Shown one piece after another: positions 57,141 to 64,000 of a stretch of 64,000 nt of DNA. The translations under genes and the position numbers were made by a program. The notes under the pieces are model-generated. The model was not told the origin of the DNA and made no database searches. It worked only from the letters and a program-made list of their open reading frames with translations. This stretch comes from Polyangiaceae bacterium (GTDB lineage Bacteria; Myxococcota_A; Polyangia; Polyangiales; Polyangiaceae), in the NCBI GenBank assembly GCA_025936045.1, contig JAICUB010000022.1, forward strand, positions 1 to 64,000. The letters run 5' to 3'. Within the stretch, counting starts at the first letter, position 1, and every line of letters starts with the position of its first letter.

Positions 57141-59168
57141 ATGCAGAGCGTGGGTGGCCTGGTGGGCAAGGCCTTTGGCCTGACGGTGACGTTGCTCGGC
57201 GCGGCGGTCGGCACCGGTTGCGGAACGGACCGCCACTTTTCCTGCAAACCGGCCGAATGTGCAGAGGCCGGCTCCGGCAACGATGCCTCGGGCGGCAGCG
57301 CCGGACACGGCGGCAAGACGAGCGCCGGCGGCGCGAGCGGGAACGCCGGCAACGGCGCGGGCGGCACGTCGGCGAACGGCGGCAGCTCGACGGGCGGCGA
57401 CACCACGACGGGCGGCGATACGTCGTCCGGTGGCTCGGTCGGCACCGGTGCCACGGGCGGAGCGGCGAACGGTGCCGGCGGCACGCATCCTGCGGGTCGG
57501 GATGCGGGCAGTGGGCCAGGCGGAGAAGGGGGAGTGAGCGGAGCCTCGGACGGCACCGGCGGATCCGCGGGAACGGGCGACGGAAACGCGCCACCGTCGG
57601 TCGTCTCGGTAACGCCCGCGAACAGTGCGACAGGCGTGCAGCCGGACGGCACCGTGAAGATTGACTTCAGCGAGGCGCTCGCGAGCAGCACCGTCACCAC
57701 CTCGACCGTGACCGTGAGTCTCAACGGCACGGCCATCGCGGGCAGCGTCAGCTACACGGGCATGACCGCGACGTTCACGCCGAGCACGCGCCTCACCCTG
57801 CTCGGGAACTACGCGGTCAAGGTCGATCACACCGTGCAGGATCTGCAGGGTGCCGGCATGACCGCCGATTTCTCCTCGAGCTTCACGGTGCGCGACGGTG
57901 CTTGGGACGCGCCCCATACGGTCAGCGCCTGCGAGGGCGCGTTCATGACCGCCGCCGCCGACGGGAACGGCAACGTTCTCGTGGCGTGCAGCAATACGTC
58001 CTCGAGCGGCACGAAGGGCGTCTACGCCGCCTGGTACCACCCGTCGCGCGCAGGCAACGCCGCCGCTTGGGAAAACCCCGCCACCATCGAAGCGTGCACC
58101 AACTGCTACGGCCCGCGCGTCGCGGTGAACGCGAGTGGCACGGCGGTGATCGGCTATTGGAACGCGTCGTCGACGACTTACTCGTACGAGACGCGCCAGT
58201 ACCGCAACGGCGCGTGGGAAAGTGCGTCGCAAACGATGGTGAGCGGAGTGAGCAGCGCGGGCGATCATGCGCTCGGCGTGGATCCTGCGGGCAACGCGCA
58301 CGTCGCGATCGACGGAGACGACATCCTCACCACGCGCAACAGCGACACCAGCGGAACCTGGAGCGCTGCAGCCACGGACAATACCACTCAAGTGACGAGC
58401 GGCTCGACGTTGACGATGGCGTTCGTGCCGAACGGGAACGGCTTGCTCGCCTGGACCACGTACGCTGACACGAGCGGCAATTATCACCTCCGCACTACCC
58501 GCTATTCGGCGACGTCCAAAGCCTGGACCCAGTGGACCGACGTCGCGAACGTTACGGAACCCGGTGGAGGCGCACTCGGCCCACCCGCGATCGCCGTCGA
58601 CGGGAGCGGCAACGCGATGCTCACGCTCACGTACGTCGATCCCGCCTCGACGGGAGGCGTCTACGCCAGCCATTTCACGGAGGCGGCGGGCTGGTCCGCT
58701 GGCGCCGCGATCGACGACCTCGATTACCAATATCAGGACGAGGGGGTACCGACCGCGCTCACGTTCGACGGCACTGATTTCGTGGCCGCCTGGCTGCAGC
58801 CGACGGTGCAGGGCGGTTCGCTGCTCAACGCTTACTCGAACCGCTATGACAACGGCTCCTGGGGCACTCAACAGCTCCGGAGTGACGGCGCCACGGCCGT
58901 GAATCCGAACGGCGCCGGCATCGCCGCCGATTCGGACGGACACTCGCTGATGGTCTGGACCAGCCAGATCGGCCAGACCGCGGACAACGACGCGCTCTTC
59001 TCCCGCTATGTGAACGGCACGTGGAGCGATCCGGCGCACGTCTTCGCGCAGCCGTCGCACTGGGGCGCGCGGCTCGTCGGCTCGCCGAATGGCGTCGCAG
59101 CCTTCAATACGAGTTGGGTCGCGAGCTCGGGCGCGGCGGAAGCGTTCACGACCGTCGTCTTCGAGTAG
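57141..59168 (+). CDS. GG-linker lipoprotein with Ig-like domain and repeat region
   Basis: The protein is 675 residues. The signal ends in a lipobox (LLGAAVGTGC) and is followed by about 120 residues of Gly/Ser/Thr linker. Residues ~155-255 are a bacterial Ig-like Big_5 domain: 'PPSVVSVTPANSATGVQPDGTVKIDFSEALASSTVTT', 'VSYTGMTATFTPSTRLTLLGNYAVKV'. The rest has repeated beta segments with 'AVDGSGNAMLTLTYVD', 'GIAADSDGHSLMVWTSQ' and 'AVNASGTAVIGYWNASS', about 50-60 residues apart, which suggests a propeller. It is divergent from marR across the operator and so may be MarR-controlled. A sugar-binding surface role is inferred. Confidence 0.75.
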   Translation: MQSVGGLVGKAFGLTVTLLGAAVGTGCGTDRHFSCKPAECAEAGSGNDASGGSAGHGGKTSAGGASGNAGNGAGGTSANGGSSTGGDTTTGGDTSSGGSVGTGATGGAANGAGGTHPAGRDAGSGPGGEGGVSGASDGTGGSAGTGDGNAPPSVVSVTPANSATGVQPDGTVKIDFSEALASSTVTTSTVTVSLNGTAIAGSVSYTGMTATFTPSTRLTLLGNYAVKVDHTVQDLQGAGMTADFSSSFTVRDGAWDAPHTVSACEGAFMTAAADGNGNVLVACSNTSSSGTKGVYAAWYHPSRAGNAAAWENPATIEACTNCYGPRVAVNASGTAVIGYWNASSTTYSYETRQYRNGAWESASQTMVSGVSSAGDHALGVDPAGNAHVAIDGDDILTTRNSDTSGTWSAAATDNTTQVTSGSTLTMAFVPNGNGLLAWTTYADTSGNYHLRTTRYSATSKAWTQWTDVANVTEPGGGALGPPAIAVDGSGNAMLTLTYVDPASTGGVYASHFTEAAGWSAGAAIDDLDYQYQDEGVPTALTFDGTDFVAAWLQPTVQGGSLLNAYSNRYDNGSWGTQQLRSDGATAVNPNGAGIAADSDGHSLMVWTSQIGQTADNDALFSRYVNGTWSDPAHVFAQPSHWGARLVGSPNGVAAFNTSWVASSGAAEAFTTVVFE

Positions 59169-59184
59169 CGGACGCGGGCGCCGA

Positions 59185-60483
59185 TTACCCGTTCGCCGCC
59201 GGCTCGAAGCGCGGCGCGAGCAAGTGATTGAGCGCGAACGCGACGAGGTACGCACTGCCGCAAATCGTGAACAAGACCGCGTAGCCGGCGGTCACGTTGC
59301 CCTGAGCGGTGAAGCGGTCGAGGAGCTTGCCCGCGTAGATCGGGAACAGCATGCCGCCGATGGAGCCGGCCATGCCGCCGATGCCGACGACGCCGCCCAC
59401 CGCTTCCCTCGGGAACATGTCGGAGACGCTCGTGAACAGGTTCGCCGACCACGCCTGGTGAGCGGCCCCGGCGAGCCCGATGAGGAACACTGCCGGCCAA
59501 ATCGAAACCTTGGTAACGCCGAGCACGGGCACGACGAGCAACGCGAAGAGGAGCATCGCGCTCTTACGCGCGCGGCTGATGCCGAACCCACGCCGCACGA
59601 GCTGTCCGGGCAGCCAGCCACCGACGATGCTGAGCACCGTGACGATCGCGTAAATCGACATCAAGTGCACGGCGCTGTGCTTGATGTCCATTCCGCGCGT
59701 CTTCTTGAAAAAGTCGGGGAGCCACGTGAGGAAGAACCACCAGACCGGGTCGGTCAAAAACTTGCCCACGATGAAGGACCAGGCCGCGCGCTTGCCGAGC
59801 AAGCTGAGCCAGCTCGGACGCGCGACGGCGCTGGGTGCCTCGGGTGCGTCGCTCCGGATGTGTGCGAACTCCTCGGGCGAAAGACGCGCCGTGTGCTCCG
59901 GCGACGAATAGAGCGGCAGCCACAGCGCGAGCCACACGAGACCCGCGATGCCGGCCGCAACGAACGCGGAGCGCCAGCCCCACGTGTACGCGAGCCAGGG
60001 GACGACACCCGGTGCCACGATCGCGCCGACGTTCGCGCCCGCGTTGAAGAGCGCCGTGGCGAGCGCGCGTTCGCGCTTCGGAAACCACGCGGCCACGGTC
60101 GGGATCGCGGACGGAAAATTGCCGCCCTCACCGAGCCCGAGCGCGACGCGCGCGTTCATGAAGCCGCTGACCGAACCGGCGAACGAGTGGCACATCGCCG
60201 CGAGGCTCCAGGCGCCGATGGAGAGCGCGTAGCCGATCTTCGGGCCCAGTTTGTCGACCAGGAAGCCGAAGAACAAGAGCCCGATGGCGTACGCGCCCTG
60301 GAACGCCGCGTTCACCTCGCCGAATTGGGCGTTCGTCCAGTGCAGCTCCTTCTCGAGCATGTCCTTCAAGAGCGAGAGGATCTGCCGGTCGAAGTAGTTG
60401 ACCGTCGTCGCGAAGAAGAGGAGCGCGCAGATCAGCCAGCGATAGCGGCCGAGCGACGCCGTGGGCGCATTCACAGCGCTCAC
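59185..60483 (-). CDS. MFS transporter, ACS family, ExuT-like hexuronate transporter
   Basis: Start GTG 60483 gives 432 residues. About 12 membrane segments are seen. Features of the anion:cation symporter family include 'YFDRQILSLLKDMLEKEL', 'AFQGAYAIGLLFFGFLVDKLGPKIGYALSIGAWSLAAMCHSFAGSV', 'ARVALGLGEGGNFPSAIPTVAAWFPKRERALATALFNAGANVGAIV' and the second-half motif 'DPVWWFFLTWLPDFFKKTRGMDIKH'. This matches ExuT-like uptake of hexuronates. With kduD and the isomerase nearby, it is the likely inner-membrane importer of galacturonate, glucuronate or their dimers. The porin gene lies 1 nt upstream of its start. Confidence 0.87.
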   Translation of the reverse strand: MSAVNAPTASLGRYRWLICALLFFATTVNYFDRQILSLLKDMLEKELHWTNAQFGEVNAAFQGAYAIGLLFFGFLVDKLGPKIGYALSIGAWSLAAMCHSFAGSVSGFMNARVALGLGEGGNFPSAIPTVAAWFPKRERALATALFNAGANVGAIVAPGVVPWLAYTWGWRSAFVAAGIAGLVWLALWLPLYSSPEHTARLSPEEFAHIRSDAPEAPSAVARPSWLSLLGKRAAWSFIVGKFLTDPVWWFFLTWLPDFFKKTRGMDIKHSAVHLMSIYAIVTVLSIVGGWLPGQLVRRGFGISRARKSAMLLFALLVVPVLGVTKVSIWPAVFLIGLAGAAHQAWSANLFTSVSDMFPREAVGGVVGIGGMAGSIGGMLFPIYAGKLLDRFTAQGNVTAGYAVLFTICGSAYLVAFALNHLLAPRFEPAANG

Positions 60484-60484
60484 C

Positions 60485-61906
60485 TCACCAGCTGAACGTC
60501 ATACCGCCGTTGAAGGCGTGCAGAACCTGCTGCTCGCCCAGGTACCAGGTGGCCTGCGCGCGGAAGTAGTCGAGGTCGAAGTGAAGGTTCGGCGTGTAGT
60601 GGTAGACGACACCCGCGTTGATGCCGAGCTGGTACTTGATGACGCTCGTCGCGATGACTTGAGTCGCGCCGCTCGAGTCGCGCGGATCCGGCGCCGTCAG
60701 CTTGTCGACCTGATTGAGAAAGACGCGCGTGATACCGGCGCCCGCAGATAGATCCACCGGACCGAGCACGAACTGCGACTGGCCGTAGTACCCGTCGAAC
60801 TTGCGCAGGTTGCCGAGCTTGTCCTGGGCGGCGTCGCTCTGTTCGAGCGCGTAAGTGAGACCGAGGCCCTTACCACGGTGCCCCGCGAAGCCGAGGTGGA
60901 CGGGTCCGACCTCGACACGCACGCCGTAGCCGAAGCCGGCGGCGGCCTCGCTGCAATACTGTCCGGTCTCGGAGTGCGGCGGGCAATATCCCGATTTGTA
61001 AATCTCTTGGTATGCGCCGTTAGCGAACGCGACGACTTTCGCCATCGTTCCGAACGAATGCTCGAACGTGAGCTCACCCTCGGGCCTCACGACCCACGTG
61101 CGTGCCCAGACGCCCGGCCCCGTGAGCGCAATCGGATCGAAGGCGCCGAGGTCGAGATGAAAGCCGGCGAGCGTCGGGGTTCCGTACATGACGCCGCTCG
61201 CGAAACCGCTACCGAGTACGCCGAAGCCGATCTGTCCGAGCGTGGGACCGTTCGAATCGATGGCGTTCGGAAAGCCGACGCCCCAGCGATGCGCGTACAT
61301 CGTGTCGATATCCGTGGCTCCACGCGAATAGAGCGTGCGCATGCGCCCGGCCGTGACGCTGCCCCAGAAGCTCTCGATCTTCGCGTAACCCTGGCGCACG
61401 TCGACGGGGTTCGGGTTGTTCTTCTGCCGATTCATGCTTTCGATGTACGCCCACAGCTGGAAGTACCCGGAAACCTTGGTGTTCGGCGAAAGCTGATCGC
61501 GCACGCCGAAGCCCAGCAAATTGGAAATGAAGCCGCTGCGGACACGCATCATGTCCACGGTGCCGGCGTCGGTCGTCGTGCTGCCCTGCAGCGGATCGTT
61601 CAAGAGGTGATTCTCGGCCGGGAGGGCCCAGCCGCCGCCCTTGATCGCGTGGAGCGGTACACCGACACCGCCGGGCGCGGTGCCCGCCGGCAAGACGTAC
61701 GGCGGCTGTGGATAGCCGTCGCCGTGCACGTAGCTCACGAACCCGCCCACACGCCCGTCCGTATAGACTTCCCAGTCGCCGTCCTTCAGCAACACCTTCT
61801 CGGCGCGCGCGTCGTTCGCACGGAGCAACACGAACGCGAAGAGACCGGCTAGAGCAAGACAGATTCTGGCAGCACGCGCCGAAGGTCGCGAATGGAACAC
61901 TCTCAT
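60485..61906 (-). CDS. Outer-membrane porin-like beta-barrel protein
   Basis: The protein is 473 residues with a signal peptide (LALAGLFAFVLLRANDARA). The sequence alternates short amphipathic beta strands and glycine-rich turns, with motifs such as 'VYTDGRVGGFVSYVHG', 'KVSGYFQLWAYIESM', 'SFWGSVTAGRMRTLYSRGATD' and 'GPVHLGFAGHRGKGLGLTY'. It ends in FSW, the aromatic C-terminus recognised by the BAM machinery. It lies 1 nt upstream of the ExuT-like gene and is presumably co-transcribed with it, so it may admit the same oligosaccharides. It is not a TonB-dependent receptor, as no plug domain or TonB box is seen. Confidence 0.8.
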   Translation of the reverse strand: MRVFHSRPSARAARICLALAGLFAFVLLRANDARAEKVLLKDGDWEVYTDGRVGGFVSYVHGDGYPQPPYVLPAGTAPGGVGVPLHAIKGGGWALPAENHLLNDPLQGSTTTDAGTVDMMRVRSGFISNLLGFGVRDQLSPNTKVSGYFQLWAYIESMNRQKNNPNPVDVRQGYAKIESFWGSVTAGRMRTLYSRGATDIDTMYAHRWGVGFPNAIDSNGPTLGQIGFGVLGSGFASGVMYGTPTLAGFHLDLGAFDPIALTGPGVWARTWVVRPEGELTFEHSFGTMAKVVAFANGAYQEIYKSGYCPPHSETGQYCSEAAAGFGYGVRVEVGPVHLGFAGHRGKGLGLTYALEQSDAAQDKLGNLRKFDGYYGQSQFVLGPVDLSAGAGITRVFLNQVDKLTAPDPRDSSGATQVIATSVIKYQLGINAGVVYHYTPNLHFDLDYFRAQATWYLGEQQVLHAFNGGMTFSW

Positions 61907-61929
61907 CTCCTCGGTTAACGAGTTACTAG

Positions 61930-61946
61930 AGCCCGCCGTGCGGGCT
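61930..61946 (-). terminator. Short GC-rich hairpin downstream of a lipoprotein gene
   Basis: AGCCCGC (61930-61936) pairs with GCGGGCT (61940-61946) around a three-base loop. It lies between the stop of the minus-strand lipoprotein gene (61983) and the start of the porin gene (61906). There is no U tract, so termination is only possible. Confidence 0.3.
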
Positions 61947-61982
61947 AGTCAGGAGACAACGCCAGACGCGGCGCGGATGCAA

Positions 61983-63176
61983 CTACGGGCTCGTGATGCT
62001 CTGCACGTCGAAGTACAACCACTGCGGGTAGAACGTGTTCGCGCCGATCACGTTCGCGACGGGCTGATGCACGGCCGTCGGCGCAGGCGACAAGCCCGTG
62101 AGCGCGATCGTGCGCGGAACACAGCCCGACGCCGGAGTCGCCCCGCAATTCTGCTGTGCTTTGCAGTTTGCGTCGTGCGTAGTGAACGTCAGCGTACTGT
62201 CACCCATGACCACGAACTTCGCCTTGAAGTTCACCTCGTAAGTGAGCTCCTTGTCACACGAGTTGGAGGTCGACGGGATGCCGTTCAGGAAGTACGTGTT
62301 CGCCTCACCCGTCACGGCCGGACTCACGTCGAGTTCGTACGTATTCCAAATACTGTCGTTGGCCTGTTTGCCGCCGACGTACCAGCCGTTGTTCGGCCCG
62401 GTGTCCGCCGGCTGCATCTGAATCGCCGTGCCGCCCGTATAGCAACGGAGGCCCATGGCCCCGCGGACCTCGAAGTTGATCGTGTACTTCGTCCCCGCGA
62501 TCCCCTTCATTTCGAAGGTCTTGGTGCGGCTCACGCCCGTCGTAGCCCACGAGTTAGTGGAGGGACACTGCTGGTTACTCTCGTTCAGGTAGTAGTTGTT
62601 ACCGCCAGGGTCGTCGCCGTTCGTCGCCGAGATTTCCCAATACCAACCGTCGAGTCCCGGAACGAGCGTCGCTGGATCCAGCGGCGGTGCGCCGCCCGAA
62701 CCCATGCCGGCGCCCGCCATCGTCATGCCGCCCGCGCCCGTCCCTGCGCTGCCGCCCGCAGGCGCGCCACCGCTACTACCGCCGGTGCCCATGCCCGCGC
62801 CGCCGCCGACACCCATGCCCGTGCCGGCGCTACCGCCGGTGGTCATCATCATGCCGGCGCTGCCCCCGGTCATCGGAGTCGAGCCGCCCGTACCGCCCGC
62901 CGTGCCACCCGTCCCGCCGGTGCCGCCGCTCGTCATCATCATCGCGCCGCCGGTGCCGCCGCTCATCATCATCATCGCGCCGCCGGTGCCGGTGCCGCCC
63001 GTCGTCCCACCGGTCGAGCCGCCACTGCCACCCAACGCGGTCTGTCCCGCGGAGTTCTGGGCGCCGCCCGTCGCGCCCGAGGCGGTCGTACCCGGATTCA
63101 AACTTTCCTGCGAGCAACTCGCGGTCACGGCAATCCCAGCGAGTGCGAGGGAAACTAAGCTCAAGCTCTTCATCAT
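61983..63176 (-). CDS. GG-linker lipoprotein with beta-sandwich-like domain
   Basis: ATG 63176 with GAGGT upstream gives 397 residues. The frame is open further, but the lipoprotein signal (LSLVSLALAGIAVTASC) starts here. About 140 residues of Gly/Ser/Thr/Met linker follow. The C-terminal ~225 residues contain 'WYWEISATNGDDPGGNNYYLNESN', 'TKYTINFEVRGAMGLRCYTGG' and 'KFVVMGDSTLTFTTHDANCKAQQNCG', a beta-sandwich pattern like a carbohydrate-binding module or trypsin-resistant lipoprotein domain. I cannot name the family. It is upstream of the porin gene on the same strand, so it may belong to the sugar uptake set. Confidence 0.65.
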   Translation of the reverse strand: MMKSLSLVSLALAGIAVTASCSQESLNPGTTASGATGGAQNSAGQTALGGSGGSTGGTTGGTGTGGAMMMMSGGTGGAMMMTSGGTGGTGGTAGGTGGSTPMTGGSAGMMMTTGGSAGTGMGVGGGAGMGTGGSSGGAPAGGSAGTGAGGMTMAGAGMGSGGAPPLDPATLVPGLDGWYWEISATNGDDPGGNNYYLNESNQQCPSTNSWATTGVSRTKTFEMKGIAGTKYTINFEVRGAMGLRCYTGGTAIQMQPADTGPNNGWYVGGKQANDSIWNTYELDVSPAVTGEANTYFLNGIPSTSNSCDKELTYEVNFKAKFVVMGDSTLTFTTHDANCKAQQNCGATPASGCVPRTIALTGLSPAPTAVHQPVANVIGANTFYPQWLYFDVQSITSP

Positions 63177-63441
63177 CGGTGACCTCGGGACAGCAGCAGG
63201 CGTGGTCTCTCGGACCGTTCGGCGACCCACGGGGCTCGTAGCACGACGGGCCCAAAACCTCACTCCGCCGTAGGCCTCGTGAACTTTTCTTCTCACATTT
63301 CAAAAAATGCGCGCGCTTCGTACTTCGCGAGATTCCCGGCGGGGTCCGCTTAGATCATTTCCGATCCTCATTTTTGGCGCGAGGTCATGCGCGTTTGACC
63401 CTGAGGCTCGAGTGAGTACTCATGAAGTCGGGTCAGCGACT

Positions 63442-64000
63442 ATGCGAACGCTCTATTTCGGCTCCGCTCTCGTCATCCTCACGGCTGCTGCTTGCTCGAG
63501 CAACAACTCATCCGACGACACCAGCTCCGGGGGCGCGAAGTCGAACGGCGGCGGTGCCGGCACGCCCGTGAGCTCGGGCGGAGCGGGCGGCACGACGGGC
63601 GGCAGCGCGGGCGCGCACACGACGGGCGGAACCGGCGCGACCGGCGGAACAACGGGCGGCAGCGGCGGCACCGGTGCGACCGGTGGCAGCGGCGCCAAGG
63701 GCGGATCGGGCGCAACCGGCGGCAGCGCGACGGGTGCGACCGGCGGCTTCGGCGGCTTCGGCGGCAAAGCAATGGGCACGGGCGGCGCGACGGGCGGCAG
63801 CGGCGCCAAAGGCGGCGCGAGCGCGAGCGGCGGCGCGAGCGCGACGGGCGGCGCGGGCATGATGGCCGGTGCGGGCGGCTCCGCCGGCGCGAGTGGCGGT
63901 TCGGCGGGAGCGAGCGGCTCCGCGGGCACGGGCGGCGGCATGCAGAGCTGGGTCGGCACGTGGACGGCTTCCCCATATCCGACGGATTCGGGCAATGCGC
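63442..64000 (+). CDS. GG-linker lipoprotein with SGNH/GDSL-type hydrolase domain, 3' end outside the window
   Basis: The gene starts at ATG 63442 and runs off the window after 186 codons. The signal is MRTLYFGSALVILTAAAC with a lipobox Cys near residue 18. About 150 residues of Gly-rich linker with repeated TGG and GGS units follow. The last residues seen are 'SWVGTWTASPYPTDSG', the usual opening of a SGNH/GDSL esterase domain (GTWxASP). The domain itself lies beyond the window, so the call is provisional. Confidence 0.6.
   Translation, partial: MRTLYFGSALVILTAAACSSNNSSDDTSSGGAKSNGGGAGTPVSSGGAGGTTGGSAGAHTTGGTGATGGTTGGSGGTGATGGSGAKGGSGATGGSATGATGGFGGFGGKAMGTGGATGGSGAKGGASASGGASATGGAGMMAGAGGSAGASGGSAGASGSAGTGGGMQSWVGTWTASPYPTDSGNA

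Noticed and set aside
56565..59255. Very long minus-strand open frame running through the large lipoprotein gene and marR
   Set aside because: It is rich in Arg, Ala and Gly as expected of antisense in GC-rich DNA. Only its last part (from 56960) matches a family, MarR.
62686..63115. Repetitive DNA in Gly-rich linkers as a tandem repeat or CRISPR array
   Set aside because: The repetition follows codons for Gly, Ser, Thr, Ala and Met in a lipoprotein frame. Units are irregular and there are no spacers.

Overview
The window looks like chromosomal DNA of a myxobacterium, probably Polyangiales (Sorangium/Polyangium-like). This is inferred from very high GC, many lipoproteins with long Gly/Ser/Thr/Ala 'GG-linker' regions after the lipobox, one protein with a MYXO-CTERM-like tail, a Hanks-type kinase remnant, a GAF-HATPase-REC hybrid kinase style of regulation, and a probable ceramide-synthesis operon. 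No rRNA, tRNA, CRISPR array or insertion sequence was recognised.

Layout. 0-2.3 kb: the 3' end of an alpha-oxoamine synthase (probably serine palmitoyltransferase), a GNAT-fold acyltransferase and an NAD-dependent epimerase/reductase, matching the Spt-bCerS-CerR module for bacterial ceramide. 2.3-3.8 kb: a C-type-lectin lipoprotein, a truncated paralogue of it, and the first copy of a structured ~130-bp repeat. 3.8-12.9 kb: mostly housekeeping genes (PGPGW membrane protein, trpE, a methyltransferase/coiled-coil protein, dnaJ, a FliI/SctN-type ATPase without secretion partners, an aldo/keto reductase, two lipoproteins). 13-44.3 kb: a large surface-glycan island with six stand-alone SAM methyltransferases, four GT2 glycosyltransferases (two fused to methyltransferases), six large multi-pass GT-C-like membrane proteins, a nucleotide-sugar epimerase, two membrane-anchored discoidin-like proteins, and all four enzymes for GDP-D-glycero-D-manno-heptose (GmhA, HddA, GmhB, HddC) with a transaldolase that could supply sedoheptulose 7-phosphate. 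The minus-strand run 30161-40253 is so tightly packed that it is probably one ten-gene operon. Inside the island lies a different segment (20.7-24.3 kb): a kinase lacking its N-lobe, a TPR/PEGA-like exported protein and a lipoprotein with six Asp-rich FG-GAP/VCBS-type repeats.

44.4-51.6 kb: a MYXO-CTERM-like lipoprotein, a dihaem cytochrome c next to a HiPIP, a hybrid histidine kinase, a two-gene ABC-2 exporter and a GAF-AraC regulator. 51.6-64 kb: a probable uronate (pectin-derived) utilisation region: DUF4861 lipoprotein, IolB/KduI-type isomerase, KduD, a MarR regulator facing a 22-bp palindromic operator, a large Ig-like lipoprotein, an ExuT-like transporter and an outer-membrane porin, flanked by two SGNH-type esterase lipoproteins. 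The first of these carries the second copy of the structured repeat at the same distance and orientation upstream of its start codon as the first copy has upstream of the truncated lectin lipoprotein gene.
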